Shown here one piece after another: positions 41,349 through 51,398 of a stretch of 64,000 nt of DNA. Both the position numbers and the translations under genes were made by a program. The notes below the pieces were generated by a model. That model had not been told where the DNA came from. It searched no databases and worked only from the letters and a program-made list of their open reading frames with translations. The stretch lies in NCBI RefSeq assembly GCF_016100975.1, contig NZ_JACFRN010000007.1, positions 44,444 to 108,443 of the forward strand. Direction: 5' to 3'. This DNA comes from Lactobacillus sp. W8174. Lineage in GTDB: Bacteria; Bacillota; Bacilli; Lactobacillales; Lactobacillaceae. How positions within the stretch are numbered: the stretch's first letter is position 1; each line of letters begins with the position of its first letter.

Positions 41349-42827
41349 ATGTTTTACCAAGAATTGGATAAAGATGACTCGTTAACTCTTCATACAGATT
41401 TGTATGAAATTAACATGATGTATACCTATTTTAAAAAAGGAATTTCGGAACGTAATGCGGTTTTTGAGGTTTATTACCGTAAAGAACCGTTTGGCAATGG
41501 GTATTCTGTTTATGCAGGATTAGAACACGTAATTTTATACTTACAAAACTTAAAATTTAAAGAAAGTGATTTGAAGTACTTAAAAGAAGAAATTGGCTAT
41601 GACGATGATTTTATTGATTATCTGCGCCAATTGAAAATGGAGCTTACGGTAAGGTCGATGCGCGAAGGAGAAATAGCTTTTGCCAATGAACCTTTGCTGC
41701 AAGTTGAAGGACCACTGGCTCAATGTCAATTAGTTGAGACTGCCATTTTAAACATTATTAATTATCAAACCTTGTTAGCAACTAAAGCAGCTCGTGTCAA
41801 GCTAGCAGTGCAAGGCGACGGCGTCATGGAATTTGGTACTAGACGGGCACAGGAAGCAGATGCTGCTATCTGGGGTACTCGTGCAGCTTATATCGGTGGT
41901 TTTGACTCAACAAGCAATGTTCGTGCAGGTAAGTTGTTTGGGATTCCTGTTTCTGGTACACATGCTCATTCATTGGTGGAGGCATTTGGCAGTGAATATG
42001 AAGCATTCAAAGCTTATGCAGAAACGCATAAGGACTGCGTTTTTCTTGTAGATACATATGACACTGTCAGAAGTGGCGTACCAAATGCTATTCGTGTTGC
42101 CAATGAAATGGGTGATAGGATAAACTTTCAAGGCGTACGTATTGATTCTGGTGACATGGCTTATATTTCCAAGCAGGTTCGTCGCGAACTGGATAATGCC
42201 GGTTATACCAATGCCAAAATTTTTGCTTCAAACGATTTGGATGAAACTACGATTACCAGTTTAAAAATGCAGGGAGCCAAAATTGATGTTTGGGGCATTG
42301 GCACTAAATATATTACTGCTTATGACCAGCCCGCTCTAGGAGCCGTTTATAAATTAGTTTCAATTGAAGATGATCAGCACCATATGCGTGATACTTTAAA
42401 AATTTCTTCTAATGTGGAAAAGGTTTCAACTCCTGGTAAAAAGCAGGTTTGGCGTATTTCAGCCAATACTGAAAAGAAAAATGAGGGTGACTGGATTGCA
42501 CGGGCGGGTGTAGATCCGCGAGAATTTGATTCACTTTATATGTTTCATCCTCAGTATACTTATATCAATAAAGTGGTAACGGATTATATTGCTGAGCCGC
42601 TTTTAAAAGATATTTTTGTAAATGGTCAATTGAAATATCACAAGCCTAAATTAACAGATATCAAAAACTTTTGTGCTGCTAATTTAGATGGTCTTTGGGA
42701 TGAATATAAAAGAAGTTTGAACCCACAGGAATACCCTGTTGATCTTTCTCAAGATTTGTATGACAGTAAAATGAACATCATCCAGGATATTCGCACTAAA
42801 ATCAATAAGGGAGATACTGCACAATGA
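41349..42827 (+). CDS. pncB: Nicotinate phosphoribosyltransferase (PncB)
   Basis: Converts nicotinate and PRPP to nicotinate mononucleotide in NAD salvage. 492 residues, the long Gram-positive form. Motifs: [18 protein letters not shown] at the start, [20 protein letters not shown] with the catalytic region, [13 protein letters not shown] with a conserved His, and [15 protein letters not shown] for phosphate binding. Its end overlaps nadE by 4 bp (ATGA), so the two steps are coupled. AGAGGA precedes the ATG. Confidence 0.94.
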   Translation: MFYQELDKDDSLTLHTDLYEINMMYTYFKKGISERNAVFEVYYRKEPFGNGYSVYAGLEHVILYLQNLKFKESDLKYLKEEIGYDDDFIDYLRQLKMELTVRSMREGEIAFANEPLLQVEGPLAQCQLVETAILNIINYQTLLATKAARVKLAVQGDGVMEFGTRRAQEADAAIWGTRAAYIGGFDSTSNVRAGKLFGIPVSGTHAHSLVEAFGSEYEAFKAYAETHKDCVFLVDTYDTVRSGVPNAIRVANEMGDRINFQGVRIDSGDMAYISKQVRRELDNAGYTNAKIFASNDLDETTITSLKMQGAKIDVWGIGTKYITAYDQPALGAVYKLVSIEDDQHHMRDTLKISSNVEKVSTPGKKQVWRISANTEKKNEGDWIARAGVDPREFDSLYMFHPQYTYINKVVTDYIAEPLLKDIFVNGQLKYHKPKLTDIKNFCAANLDGLWDEYKRSLNPQEYPVDLSQDLYDSKMNIIQDIRTKINKGDTAQ

Positions 42828-43654
42828 GACCACTGCAAAAGGAAATTATAAAATATGAACATGTTTTGCCTCAAATTGATCCGCAAAAAGAAATTAGATG
42901 TTCAGTTGATTTTTTGAAAGATTATCTTAAAGCAAATACATTTTTGAAGTCTTATGTGTTGGGTATTTCTGGCGGGCAAGATTCCACGCTGACTGGGAAA
43001 TTATGTCAGATGGCAATTACTGAAATGCGTAAGGAAACGGGCGACAATTCATATCAATTCATTGCGGTTCGTTTACCCTATGGCGTTCAAGCAGATGCAC
43101 AAGATGCAGCTGACGCTGTGGCATTTCAAAAACCCGACCAGGATTTAACAGTCAATATTAAACCGGCTGTTGATGCTTTAGTAGCTAGTTTGAATGAAGC
43201 TGGGCAAAAAATTACAGATTTCAATAAAGGCAATGTAAAAGCGCGCGAGCGTATGGTAGTCCAATATGCTATTGCAGGAGCTAATAACGGAGCTGTTGTT
43301 GGGACAGATCATGCGGCTGAAAATTTTAGCGGCTTTTATACTAAATACGGTGACGGTGCGGCAGATTTAACGCCACTATTTCGCTTAGACAAACGTCAAG
43401 GTAAGCAGATGCTCAAATTTTTAAATTGTCCAGAGCATTTGTACCAAAAGGCACCAACGGCAGATTTGGAAGAAAATAAGCCAGGCTTACCTGATGAAGT
43501 TGCACTCGGTGTTAGCTATCAGGATGTTGACAACTATTTAGAAGGGCATGAAGTTTCTGAAACAGCCGCTGAAAAAATTGAATCTCTATGGCGTAAAAGT
43601 GAACATAAAAGGCATTTGCCCATAACTGTTTTTGATGATTTTTATCGTAAATAA
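42824..43654 (+). CDS. nadE: NH3-dependent NAD+ synthetase (NadE)
   Basis: Amidates nicotinate adenine dinucleotide to NAD+ using ATP and ammonia. 276 residues, short form without a glutaminase domain. The ATP pyrophosphatase P-loop [15 protein letters not shown] is near residue 44; [19 protein letters not shown] and [17 protein letters not shown] are family motifs. Overlaps pncB. The intermediate nadD adenylyltransferase is not in the window. Confidence 0.95.
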   Translation: MRPLQKEIIKYEHVLPQIDPQKEIRCSVDFLKDYLKANTFLKSYVLGISGGQDSTLTGKLCQMAITEMRKETGDNSYQFIAVRLPYGVQADAQDAADAVAFQKPDQDLTVNIKPAVDALVASLNEAGQKITDFNKGNVKARERMVVQYAIAGANNGAVVGTDHAAENFSGFYTKYGDGAADLTPLFRLDKRQGKQMLKFLNCPEHLYQKAPTADLEENKPGLPDEVALGVSYQDVDNYLEGHEVSETAAEKIESLWRKSEHKRHLPITVFDDFYRK

Positions 43655-43698
43655 GGACTAGATATTTGGAGCTTGATTTTTCCTCAGTAGGCCTGTTA

Positions 43699-43726
43699 TT
43701 GACAAAAACTGTGCAAGTAGTACAAT
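43699..43726 (+). promoter_or_regulatory. Promoter of the alaS T-box transcript
   Basis: -35 TTGACA (43699-43704), 16-bp spacer, -10 TACAAT (43721-43726). The transcript should begin near 43733, just before stem I of the T-box. Confidence 0.8.
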
Positions 43727-43732
43727 TACTGA

Positions 43733-43921
43733 TAACTTAAGATATGTTTTTTAAGATTAGCAGTTCAAAGAGAGAATCGCCTGGTGAAAAAGATTTACTG
43801 CTATTTAAAAAATGCTCCTTACAGTTCAAATAAATAAAAATAATTAAGAGGTAACAAGCACTGTTGCAATTGAGGTGGTACCGCGTTTTAAGGCGTCCTT
43901 AAGATAAGCAACAGTGTTTTT
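43733..43921 (+). ncRNA. T-box riboswitch (alanine) upstream of alaS
   Basis: Stem I contains the AGAGAG...TGGTGA distal features (about 43770-43792) and a probable specifier GCT (43814-43816) after the paired TTAAAAAA. The T-box sequence TTGAGGTGGTACCGCG (43870-43885) lies in the antiterminator region. The terminator pairs CACTGTTGC (43859-43867) with GCAACAGTG (43908-43916) before a T run. Uncharged tRNA-Ala would bind specifier and T-box and allow alaS transcription. Confidence 0.92.
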
Positions 43922-43948
43922 ATTTTGGCAAAAAGGGAGATATATTTG

Positions 43949-46588
43949 ATGAAGAAACTGACAAGTTCAGAATTTAGACAGATGTTTTTGGATTTCTTCA
44001 AGCAGCACGGCCATATGGTATTGCCCAGTCAATCATTGATTCCGCAAGATGACCCCACCTTGCTGTGGATCAATTCCGGTGTGGCGACGATGAAGAAATA
44101 TTTTGATGGCTCAGTAGTGCCCAAAAATCATCGCATTACCAGTTCACAAAAGTCAATCAGAACCAATGATATTGAAAATGTTGGTAAAACAGCCAGACAC
44201 CAAACTTTTTTTGAAATGCTCGGCAACTTTTCTGTGGGCGATTATTTTAAAAAAGAGGCAATTACTTGGGCCTGGGAATTTTTGACCAGTCCCGACTGGC
44301 TTGATTTAGATCAGGAAAAACTTTACTGTACTGTTTACCCTAAAGATACAGAAGCACATAAAATTTGGCTTGAAGTTGGTATGCCCGAGGATCATATCGT
44401 TAAACTGGAAGAAAATTTCTGGGATATTGGTGAAGGTCCTTGCGGTCCTGACTCTGAAATTTTTTATGATCGTGGTCAGGAAAATAACGATGTGGCAGAA
44501 GATGATCCAGAAAACTTCCCTGGTGGTGAAAATGCCCGTTATTTGGAAATTTGGAATATTGTCTTTTCACAATATAATCATTTGGCAAATGGCAAGTATG
44601 TTGATCAACCACATAAGAATATTGATACCGGTATGGGCTTAGAGCGCGTTTTGTCTATTTTGCAAGATGCGCCAACTAACTTTGAAACTGACCTCTTTTT
44701 GCCGATTATCCATGAAACAGAAAAAATGACTGCTGCTAAAAAATATGGCACAAATAAGGCAGATACCACTGCTTTTAAGATTATTGCAGATCACGTCCGT
44801 ACTGTCAGTTTCGCCATTGCAGATGGTGCACTGCCATCAAACACAGGGCGTGGCTATGTTTTACGGCGCCTAATTCGGCGTGCCGATTTAAATGGTCAGC
44901 GTTTAGGCATTAAGGGTGCATTTCTTTATAAACTTGTACCAGTGGTTGGTAAAATTATGCAGAGTCATTACCCAGAAGTGACAGAGCAAAAAGATTTCAT
45001 TGCCAAAGTAATCAAGAATGAAGAAGAAAGATTCCAGTTAACTCTTGAATCAGGATTAACTTTACTTGATGACTTAATTGCAAGTGCACAAAAGTCAGAA
45101 GATAAAACTATAACTGGTAAAGATGCGTTCAAGTTATTTGATACCTATGGCTTTCCTTATGAACTAACTTTTGAGACTGCACAGGATGCAGGTTTAAAAG
45201 TTGATCAAAAAGGCTTTGATGCTGAAATGGCTGCCCAAAAAGAACGTGCTCGTAAAGCTCGTGGTAATTTGCAATCAATGAGTTCTCAAGATGAAACCCT
45301 GATGAACTTAAAGGATAAGTCAGAGTTTGAATACGGTGTTTATGAAGAAAAGCACGCAAAACTAGTTGATATTATTGTCAATGATCAATTGGTTAATAGA
45401 GCAGATGGCGATAATGCCGTTTTGATTTTTGATAAGACTCCTTTTTATGGTGAACGTGGTGGTCAGGTGGCTGATCACGGCAATATTTATGATCAGGAAG
45501 GAGAACTAGTTGCCCAAGTAACTGATGTGCAACATGCGCCTAATGACCAAAATATGCATTTTGTCGATGTGATTTTACCTCTGACAAAAGGTGAGGAATA
45601 TACTCTAAAGATCGACAGAGTTCGCCGCGAAGGTCTGCGCCACTCACACACGGCTACTCACTTGTTGCATGCAGCTTTGAGAAGCGTACTGGGTGAACAT
45701 ACTCATCAAGCCGGCAGTTTGGTTGAACCCGATTATTTGCGCTTTGACTTTACTGCGCTTGAACCAATGACTAAAAAAGAAATTAAGTCCGTTGAAAACC
45801 TGGTAAACCAAAAAATCTGGGCAGCTATTGATGTCAAAACTACCATCACTGACCCTGATACTGGTAGAAAAATGGGCGCTTTGGCTTTGTTTGACGGTAA
45901 ATACGGTGATCAAGTTCGGGTTGTGCAGATGTCTGATTTTTCTATTGAGTTCTGTGGTGGTACTCATTGCGCCAATACTAACCAAATAGGTATTTTTAAG
46001 ATTATTTCTGAATCAGCTATTGGTGCAGGAATGAGAAGAATTGAAGCAGTTGTTTCTAAGAAAGCATATGAATACTTAGCCAATAGGTCTGAACTGTTAG
46101 ATGAGATTCAAGCAGAAGTAAAGTCAACTAAACCAGAAGATATTATTGATAAGGTTGATTCGCTTGAAAAGGACCTGCATGACAGTCAAAAGCAGGTTGA
46201 AGATTTGAATTTGCAAATTAATCAAAGTAAAGCCAACTCTATTTTTGATAATATAGAGCAGGTCGGTGATCTTTCTGTTATTGCCCAAAAAGTTGATGTT
46301 AACGGAATGAATGATTTGCGTGAATTTGCCGATACTTGGAAGAGTGGCAAAAATTCAGATGTGCTGATTTTGGCCACTGCTAGTGACGGCAAGGCCAATA
46401 TGATCATTAGCCTAGGTAATAAAGCATTAGCCAAGGGCCTTAAAGCAGGTGATTTAATTAAGCAAGCTGCTCCAATCTTTGGAGGAGGAGGAGGCGGTCG
46501 CCCAGATATGGCTCAAGCCGGAGGTAAAAAACCTGAAGGTCTTGAAAAGGCTATTCAGACAGTGATCACAGCGATTTCAAAAAATTAA
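43949..46588 (+). CDS. alaS: Alanyl-tRNA synthetase (AlaS)
   Basis: Charges tRNA-Ala. 879 residues from ATG 43949 (AAAAGGGAG upstream; the frame is open further back without a ribosome site). Class II catalytic domain (1-250: HTFFEMLGNFSVGDYF is the motif region), tRNA-binding helices, editing domain with HTATHLLHAALR and CGGTHCANT (zinc ligands), and C-terminal domain with a coiled coil (about 715-750) and GGGGGGRPDMAQAGG. Controlled by the T-box in front. Confidence 0.97.
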   Translation: MKKLTSSEFRQMFLDFFKQHGHMVLPSQSLIPQDDPTLLWINSGVATMKKYFDGSVVPKNHRITSSQKSIRTNDIENVGKTARHQTFFEMLGNFSVGDYFKKEAITWAWEFLTSPDWLDLDQEKLYCTVYPKDTEAHKIWLEVGMPEDHIVKLEENFWDIGEGPCGPDSEIFYDRGQENNDVAEDDPENFPGGENARYLEIWNIVFSQYNHLANGKYVDQPHKNIDTGMGLERVLSILQDAPTNFETDLFLPIIHETEKMTAAKKYGTNKADTTAFKIIADHVRTVSFAIADGALPSNTGRGYVLRRLIRRADLNGQRLGIKGAFLYKLVPVVGKIMQSHYPEVTEQKDFIAKVIKNEEERFQLTLESGLTLLDDLIASAQKSEDKTITGKDAFKLFDTYGFPYELTFETAQDAGLKVDQKGFDAEMAAQKERARKARGNLQSMSSQDETLMNLKDKSEFEYGVYEEKHAKLVDIIVNDQLVNRADGDNAVLIFDKTPFYGERGGQVADHGNIYDQEGELVAQVTDVQHAPNDQNMHFVDVILPLTKGEEYTLKIDRVRREGLRHSHTATHLLHAALRSVLGEHTHQAGSLVEPDYLRFDFTALEPMTKKEIKSVENLVNQKIWAAIDVKTTITDPDTGRKMGALALFDGKYGDQVRVVQMSDFSIEFCGGTHCANTNQIGIFKIISESAIGAGMRRIEAVVSKKAYEYLANRSELLDEIQAEVKSTKPEDIIDKVDSLEKDLHDSQKQVEDLNLQINQSKANSIFDNIEQVGDLSVIAQKVDVNGMNDLREFADTWKSGKNSDVLILATASDGKANMIISLGNKALAKGLKAGDLIKQAAPIFGGGGGGRPDMAQAGGKKPEGLEKAIQTVITAISKN

Positions 46589-46640
46589 TTGATTGAGTTT
46601 ATACTGTTTTTCAAGTAAAATTGTGCTAGGAGGAATGATT

Positions 46641-46898
46641 ATGAGTTCGCTAGATAAGACAATGCACTTTGACTTTAATGAAAATAAAGGCAAAAACGTT
46701 CATGATACTCTGCAAGATGTTTATAATGCTCTGGAAGAGAAGGGCTATAATCCAGTTAATCAGATTGTCGGGTATTTGTTGTCTGGCGATCCAGCCTATA
46801 TTCCACGGCATAATGATGCTCGTAATTTAATTTTAAAACACGAACGTGATGAAATTATTGAAGAGCTTGTCAAAAATTATCTTGGAAAAGATAAATAA
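46641..46898 (+). CDS. ireB: IreB/YrzL family protein (UPF0297)
   Basis: 85 residues from ATG 46641 with AGGAGG upstream. [17 protein letters not shown] and [18 protein letters not shown] are the UPF0297 hallmarks. In Enterococcus IreB is a substrate of the IreK Ser/Thr kinase and affects cephalosporin resistance; the Thr in the N-terminal DKTMHF is the likely phosphorylation site. Its stop overlaps the ruvX start by 1 bp (TAATG). Confidence 0.92.
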   Translation: MSSLDKTMHFDFNENKGKNVHDTLQDVYNALEEKGYNPVNQIVGYLLSGDPAYIPRHNDARNLILKHERDEIIEELVKNYLGKDK

Positions 46899-47326
46899 TG
46901 CGATTAGTTGGTTTAGATGTTGGATCAAAGACAGTAGGCGTTGCAGTCAGTGATGAATTAGGCATCACTGCACAAATGCTTGAAACTATCCCTATTGATG
47001 AAACGCGTTATAATTTTGGTATGCGTGCAATTAAAAAGATTGTGCGCCAATATGAACCAGCGGGTTTTGTTTTAGGTTTGCCCAAAAATATGGATGGCTC
47101 TTCAGGTGCAGCGGTTGCCCGAAGTAAGGCATACGGTGAAAGGCTTAAAAAGAAGTTTGGTTTGCCAGTGCACTATTCTGATGAGAGACTAACTACAGTT
47201 GAATCTGAACGTGTTTTAGTTGAAGAAGCAGATATGCACAACCGCCACCAACGTAAAAAAGTGATTGACCAAATGGCCGCTGTCTTGATTTTACAAAATT
47301 ATTTGGATCTAAACCGAAAGGATTAA
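46898..47326 (+). CDS. ruvX: Putative pre-16S rRNA nuclease / Holliday junction resolvase-like YqgF (RuvX)
   Basis: 142-residue RNase H-like protein. Catalytic acids in [19 protein letters not shown] (Asp8), GLPKNMDGS and DERLTT, and the final Asp in [13 protein letters not shown]. The family processes the 5' end of 16S rRNA in E. coli and resembles RuvC. Second gene of the conserved ireB-ruvX-yrzB trio, with yrzB starting 1 bp after its stop. Confidence 0.93.
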   Translation: MRLVGLDVGSKTVGVAVSDELGITAQMLETIPIDETRYNFGMRAIKKIVRQYEPAGFVLGLPKNMDGSSGAAVARSKAYGERLKKKFGLPVHYSDERLTTVESERVLVEEADMHNRHQRKKVIDQMAAVLILQNYLDLNRKD

Positions 47327-47327
47327 T

Positions 47328-47633
47328 ATGACACAAGAAGTTAACGGTGATGACCGTCAAATTACCTTGATTGATGATCAAGGCAACGAAGAATTATATG
47401 AAATTTTATTTACATTTCATTCTGATGACTATGATAAATCATATGTTCTGCTTTATCCGGCAGCTGCCAGTGATGATGAGGAAATTGAAGTTTTGGCTTT
47501 TAGTTATGACTCCGATGCCGCAGGTGATGTCACTAGCAGTGACTTACACGAGATTGAAGCGGATGATGAATGGAATATGGTCCAAGGAGTTTTGAACACA
47601 TTTTTGGACGACGACCGATTGAGTGGTGAATAA
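47328..47633 (+). CDS. yrzB: DUF1292 family protein (YrzB)
   Basis: 101-residue acidic protein (many Asp/Glu, e.g. ASDDEEIEVLAFSYDSD) with the DUF1292 pattern ITLIDDQGNEELYEILFTF. Function unknown, though its place after ireB and ruvX is highly conserved in Firmicutes. AAAGGA precedes the ATG, and a terminator follows directly. Confidence 0.9.
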   Translation: MTQEVNGDDRQITLIDDQGNEELYEILFTFHSDDYDKSYVLLYPAAASDDEEIEVLAFSYDSDAAGDVTSSDLHEIEADDEWNMVQGVLNTFLDDDRLSGE

Positions 47634-47661
47634 AAAAGACTGGCTGGGCCAGCCTTTTTTA
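47633..47661 (+). terminator. Terminator after yrzB
   Basis: CTGGC-TGG-GCCAG stem preceded by an A run and followed by CCTTTTTT. Confidence 0.85.
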
Positions 47662-47686
47662 TTCAAGATTAATAATTTAGAAACTA

Positions 47687-50041
47687 ATGAATGATAAGAT
47701 ATTAGAAACTTTAGAATTTGCAAAAATTACTGAACAACTGCAACAAATGGCGATTACTACACCAGCTAAAATGGCAGCTGAGAGTCTTGTACCAAGTGAT
47801 AACTTTGCTCAAGTCGAACTGGCACTGAAGCAGACTTTGGCAGGTGCTGATATTTTGCGGATCAAGGGACAACTGCCCTTAACAGATTTTGCTGATGTTG
47901 AGCCGAGTATTAAGCGTTTGCGGATCAAAGCAAATTTGAATGCAAAGGAATTAGGCAACTTATTGCTGGTTTTAGCACTTGCTAATGAAATCAACGACTT
48001 TTTTAGTGATGTTGATGATGAAAAATTGGATTTAACGGCAATAAATTCGATTTTAACGCAATTGGACGTGCCTCAGTCACTGTTTAAGCAACTTAAGCGT
48101 TCACTGGATTTTGACGGGGAAGTTCTTGATACTGCATCTGCTGAATTATCCCATTTACGTCGCGAAATCAAAAATAATGATGCAGAGATTAAAGATAAAA
48201 TGGATAGCTACACAAAAGGTAATAGCAGTAAATATTTATCTGAACAAATAGTGACTATTCGTGACGAAAGATACGTTATTCCGGTTAAGCAAGAATACCG
48301 CAATAAATTTGGTGGCGTTGTTCATGACCAGAGTGCCAGCGGGCAAACGCTTTTTATTGAGCCGAGTGCAGTTTTAAATCTTAACAACCGTCAGCAAAAT
48401 CTTTTGGCGCAAGAAAAAAGGGAGATTAGTCGGATTTTACGCAATCTGTCAGATTTAGTGCGCCCAGAAGTTGACAGTATAGATGCTATTGCAAGCTCCT
48501 TGGTTGAGCTTGATTTTATCCAGGCAAAGGCAAAATTGGCTCATGCTATGAAAGCAACTGAACCAAAGTTGACTCATGATCAGTCACTTTTATTTTTACA
48601 GGCGCGACATCCTTTAATTGATCCCAAAAAAGTAGTTGCAAACGACATTCGCCTTGGTGAAGATTACGATACGATGCTGATAACTGGTCCCAATACTGGT
48701 GGAAAAACTATCACATTAAAAACTGCAGGAATTTTACAATTGATGGCCCAGTCAGGGTTATTTATCCCGGCAGCAGAAGGCAGTAAAGCGGGCGTCTTTA
48801 AGGATATTTGCGCTGATATTGGGGATGAACAATCTATTGAGCAATCACTCAGCACATTTTCTTCACATATTAACGATATTGTTAAAATAATGAAAAATGT
48901 TAATGCTGAAACTCTTGTTTTGATTGATGAAATTGGAGCGGGGACGGATCCAGAAGAAGGAGCCAGTCTTGCAATTAGTATTTTGGATTTTTTACGGCAA
49001 AAGAAAGCTAAAATTATCGTCACTACCCATTACCCAGAACTTAAACTTTATGGTTATAATCGTAAAAGAACGACTAATGCCTCTATGGAATTTGATCTAA
49101 AAACACTGTCTCCAACCTATCGTTTACAAATTGGTATTCCTGGTCACAGTAACGCCTTTGCTATTGCTCGCAGGCTAGGGATGCGTGAGGATGTGGTTAA
49201 AAACGCTCAAGGGTTAATGAGTGACGAAAACGTTGATATTAACCAAATGATTACCGAGTTGACCAAACAAACTAAAGCTGCTTCAGATGCGCGTAGTCAT
49301 TTAACAACTAGTCTTGATCGAGCTAAAAAACTTGAACTAAAGTTGCAGCAAGCATTGGATTGGTATAATCAGCGTGTGCAAAAGCAGCTGGAATTTGCCC
49401 AGGAAAGAGCTAATGAAGTAGTCACAAAAAGTCGTAAAAAAGCTGATAAAATCATAGCTCAGCTTGAAGAGCAAAAGGGCAATGTCAAACAAAATGAAGT
49501 GATTGCAGCTAAGGGTGAATTTAATCAACTTGCACGGCAAAATGAGAATTTGGCTCACAACCGTGTTTTGCAACGTGAAAAAAGACGTCATCATGTCAAT
49601 GTAGGTGATAAGGTAAAAGTGTTGTCTTACGGACAAACTGGTACGATTACTAAAAAATTATCCGAACATGAATATGAAGTACAAATGGGCATCATTAAAG
49701 TTAAAGTCAGTGATCGCGACATTGAAAAAATTGGTTCTCCAAAAGAGTCGCGCGCCCACCAGCAAGTTCGCGCTGTTAGCGCAAGCAGAAGGAGCAATGT
49801 GAGAAGTGAGCTTGACTTGCGCGGTCAGCGTTATGATGAAGCAATGACTAATCTTGATCGCTATATTGACTCTGTACTGCTCGCAGGCCTTGATGTTGTC
49901 ACGATTATTCATGGTATTGGAACTGGTGCAATTAGAAAAGGTGTTTGGCAGTATTTAAAGTCAAGCAAGCATGTAAAAAGTTATAATTACGCTCCAGCAA
50001 ATGAGGGTGGCAATGGTGCTACTATTGTTCATTTACAATAA
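47687..50041 (+). CDS. mutS2: Endonuclease MutS2
   Basis: 784 residues. ATPase domain with Walker A GPNTGGKT (334-341), Walker B TLVLIDEIGAGTDPEEGA and the signature SLSTFSSH; a coiled coil (about 515-640); KOW-like segment VGDKVKVLSYGQTGTI; and C-terminal Smr nuclease domain (about 705-784, RSELDLRGQRYDEA and IIHGIGTGAIRKGV). The mismatch-binding domain of MutS1 is absent, as expected. MutS2 acts in recombination control and in rescue of stalled ribosomes. The ATG has little ribosome site. Confidence 0.96.
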   Translation: MNDKILETLEFAKITEQLQQMAITTPAKMAAESLVPSDNFAQVELALKQTLAGADILRIKGQLPLTDFADVEPSIKRLRIKANLNAKELGNLLLVLALANEINDFFSDVDDEKLDLTAINSILTQLDVPQSLFKQLKRSLDFDGEVLDTASAELSHLRREIKNNDAEIKDKMDSYTKGNSSKYLSEQIVTIRDERYVIPVKQEYRNKFGGVVHDQSASGQTLFIEPSAVLNLNNRQQNLLAQEKREISRILRNLSDLVRPEVDSIDAIASSLVELDFIQAKAKLAHAMKATEPKLTHDQSLLFLQARHPLIDPKKVVANDIRLGEDYDTMLITGPNTGGKTITLKTAGILQLMAQSGLFIPAAEGSKAGVFKDICADIGDEQSIEQSLSTFSSHINDIVKIMKNVNAETLVLIDEIGAGTDPEEGASLAISILDFLRQKKAKIIVTTHYPELKLYGYNRKRTTNASMEFDLKTLSPTYRLQIGIPGHSNAFAIARRLGMREDVVKNAQGLMSDENVDINQMITELTKQTKAASDARSHLTTSLDRAKKLELKLQQALDWYNQRVQKQLEFAQERANEVVTKSRKKADKIIAQLEEQKGNVKQNEVIAAKGEFNQLARQNENLAHNRVLQREKRRHHVNVGDKVKVLSYGQTGTITKKLSEHEYEVQMGIIKVKVSDRDIEKIGSPKESRAHQQVRAVSASRRSNVRSELDLRGQRYDEAMTNLDRYIDSVLLAGLDVVTIIHGIGTGAIRKGVWQYLKSSKHVKSYNYAPANEGGNGATIVHLQ

Positions 50042-50126
50042 AATGCTTTACTTGTAAAAAGTAAGTCTGCTTGCTATAATGAAAATATCAATAGATAACT
50101 ATTTTTTCCTTAAAGGAGGGTTTTTC

Positions 50127-50438
50127 ATGGTTGATGAGCTTACAGATCAAAACTTTGAAGAAGAAACAAAAGACGGTGTCGTTTTAACAGACTTTTGGGC
50201 AACCTGGTGTGGTCCTTGTAAAATGCAATCACCAGTTGTTGATGAACTGGCTGAAGAGCGACAAGACGTTAAATTTACCAAAATGGATGTTGATCAAAAT
50301 AAGGAAGTGCCAAGCTCTTTGGGTGTAATGGCCATTCCAACTTTATTGATTAAAAAGAATGGTGAAATTGTGGACCGAATTACTGGCTATACTCCAAAAG
50401 CAAAACTGAGTCAGATTTTGGATCAATACACAAAATAA
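50127..50438 (+). CDS. trxA: Thioredoxin (TrxA)
   Basis: 103 residues from ATG 50127 with AAAGGAGGG upstream; the frame extends back without support. Active site WCGPCK after DFWATW, and the cis-proline in MAIPTL. General cytosolic disulphide reductant. It follows mutS2 in the conserved order and ends at a bidirectional terminator. Confidence 0.97.
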   Translation: MVDELTDQNFEEETKDGVVLTDFWATWCGPCKMQSPVVDELAEERQDVKFTKMDVDQNKEVPSSLGVMAIPTLLIKKNGEIVDRITGYTPKAKLSQILDQYTK

Positions 50439-50439
50439 A

Positions 50440-50468
50440 AAATTCCTGCTTGTGCAGGAATTTTTTTA
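50440..50468. terminator. Bidirectional terminator between trxA and mscL
   Basis: AAATTCCTGC (50440-50449), loop TTGT, GCAGGAATTT (50454-50463) with A and T runs on the two sides; the T run touches the mscL stop codon. Confidence 0.9.
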
Positions 50469-50837
50469 ATTGCTTTTTTCTTTTAATAAATCGCGTATTT
50501 CCTTGAGATAGTCTTCCGCAGATGGACCAGCAGGTTGTTGCTGCTCATTGTGTCTCATTACTTTATTGACAGCTTTGACTAGTAAGAAAACTATGAATGC
50601 TATAATCAGGAAATTAATTACAGTATTGATAAACTCACCGTATTTAAATGTGGCACCACCGGCTTTAAATACCAAATTGGATAGATCAATTTTTCCAATA
50701 AACAACCCTAAAAGTGGGTTAATCAAATTATTTACCAAAGAATTAACAATGTTGGTAAAAGCTCCACCAATAATTACACCTACAGCCAGATCAATAACAT
50801 TACCACGTTGAATAAATTCTTTAAATTCTCTAAGCAT
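50466..50837 (-). CDS. mscL: Large-conductance mechanosensitive channel (MscL)
   Basis: 123 residues, standard length. FKEFIQRGNVIDLAVGVIIGGAF is the N-terminal helix and TM1 pore segment; TM2 is NTVINFLIIAFIVFLLV (about residues 68-84), followed by the charged cytoplasmic helix KEIRDLLKEK. It releases solutes on hypo-osmotic shock. GGAGG precedes the ATG. Confidence 0.95.
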   Translation of the reverse strand: MLREFKEFIQRGNVIDLAVGVIIGGAFTNIVNSLVNNLINPLLGLFIGKIDLSNLVFKAGGATFKYGEFINTVINFLIIAFIVFLLVKAVNKVMRHNEQQQPAGPSAEDYLKEIRDLLKEKSN

Positions 50838-50909
50838 TTTATTTCCTCCATTCTTACTTTAATCATATTGCAAAAATAGCAAAAGACTAAATTATTTGTT
50901 TCTGGAAGT

Positions 50910-51317
50910 TTAATCAAACTTAGCGATTAATTTAACTTCTTTTTTTCGCTCATCAACTTTGATTTCGCACTCAGTTGTGCGACCAGTTTCCTTTTCAATT
51001 GCTTCTGCAATGATGCCAGCTTCAAGAGAAAATTCTCGACTGCCACTGTTAATCCGATCGGTCACGTTTTGCCCTTTGAGCTTAAATACTTCTTCGCTGT
51101 GATGGGTCCTTGTCTTTTCTAAGCTGCCAAATTCTGTAGTTGCAAAGAAACTAACTACATCTTCAAATGACAACAAATCATATTTGCGGGCAATTCGTTT
51201 GCCGCCCCAATAAAGAATGGCTTCATTGTCTTCACCTAAAATTGTTGGCAGTAAGAAATCACGATAAAGTTGATTTACAAAATAAACATGTTCGTGTTGC
51301 TCGTTATTGTTTTGCAT
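50910..51317 (-). CDS. DUF2507 family protein (YslB-like)
   Basis: About 135 residues. Motifs FLLPTILGEDNEAILYWGGK and LEAGIIAEAIEKETGR match the V4R-like DUF2507 family conserved next to murI in Firmicutes. No membrane segment, function unknown. I start at ATG 51317 since AAAGGG directly abuts the ATG at 51329; the upstream codon remains possible. Divergent from murI. Confidence 0.82.
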   Translation of the reverse strand: MQNNNEQHEHVYFVNQLYRDFLLPTILGEDNEAILYWGGKRIARKYDLLSFEDVVSFFATTEFGSLEKTRTHHSEEVFKLKGQNVTDRINSGSREFSLEAGIIAEAIEKETGRTTECEIKVDERKKEVKLIAKFD

Positions 51318-51398
51318 AAAGAAATTCATCCCTTTTATTTTCTTTTATTTTACCGTAAAATTGACTGAAGTATAAATTATTTAGGGGAGACTTTTATA

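Noticed and set aside
45644..45985. 113-codon open frame opposite alaS
   Set aside because: It overlaps the conserved editing domain of alaS and has no ribosome site; a shadow frame.
48664..49023. 119-codon open frame opposite mutS2
   Set aside because: It lies opposite the MutS2 ATPase motifs; a shadow of their codon pattern.
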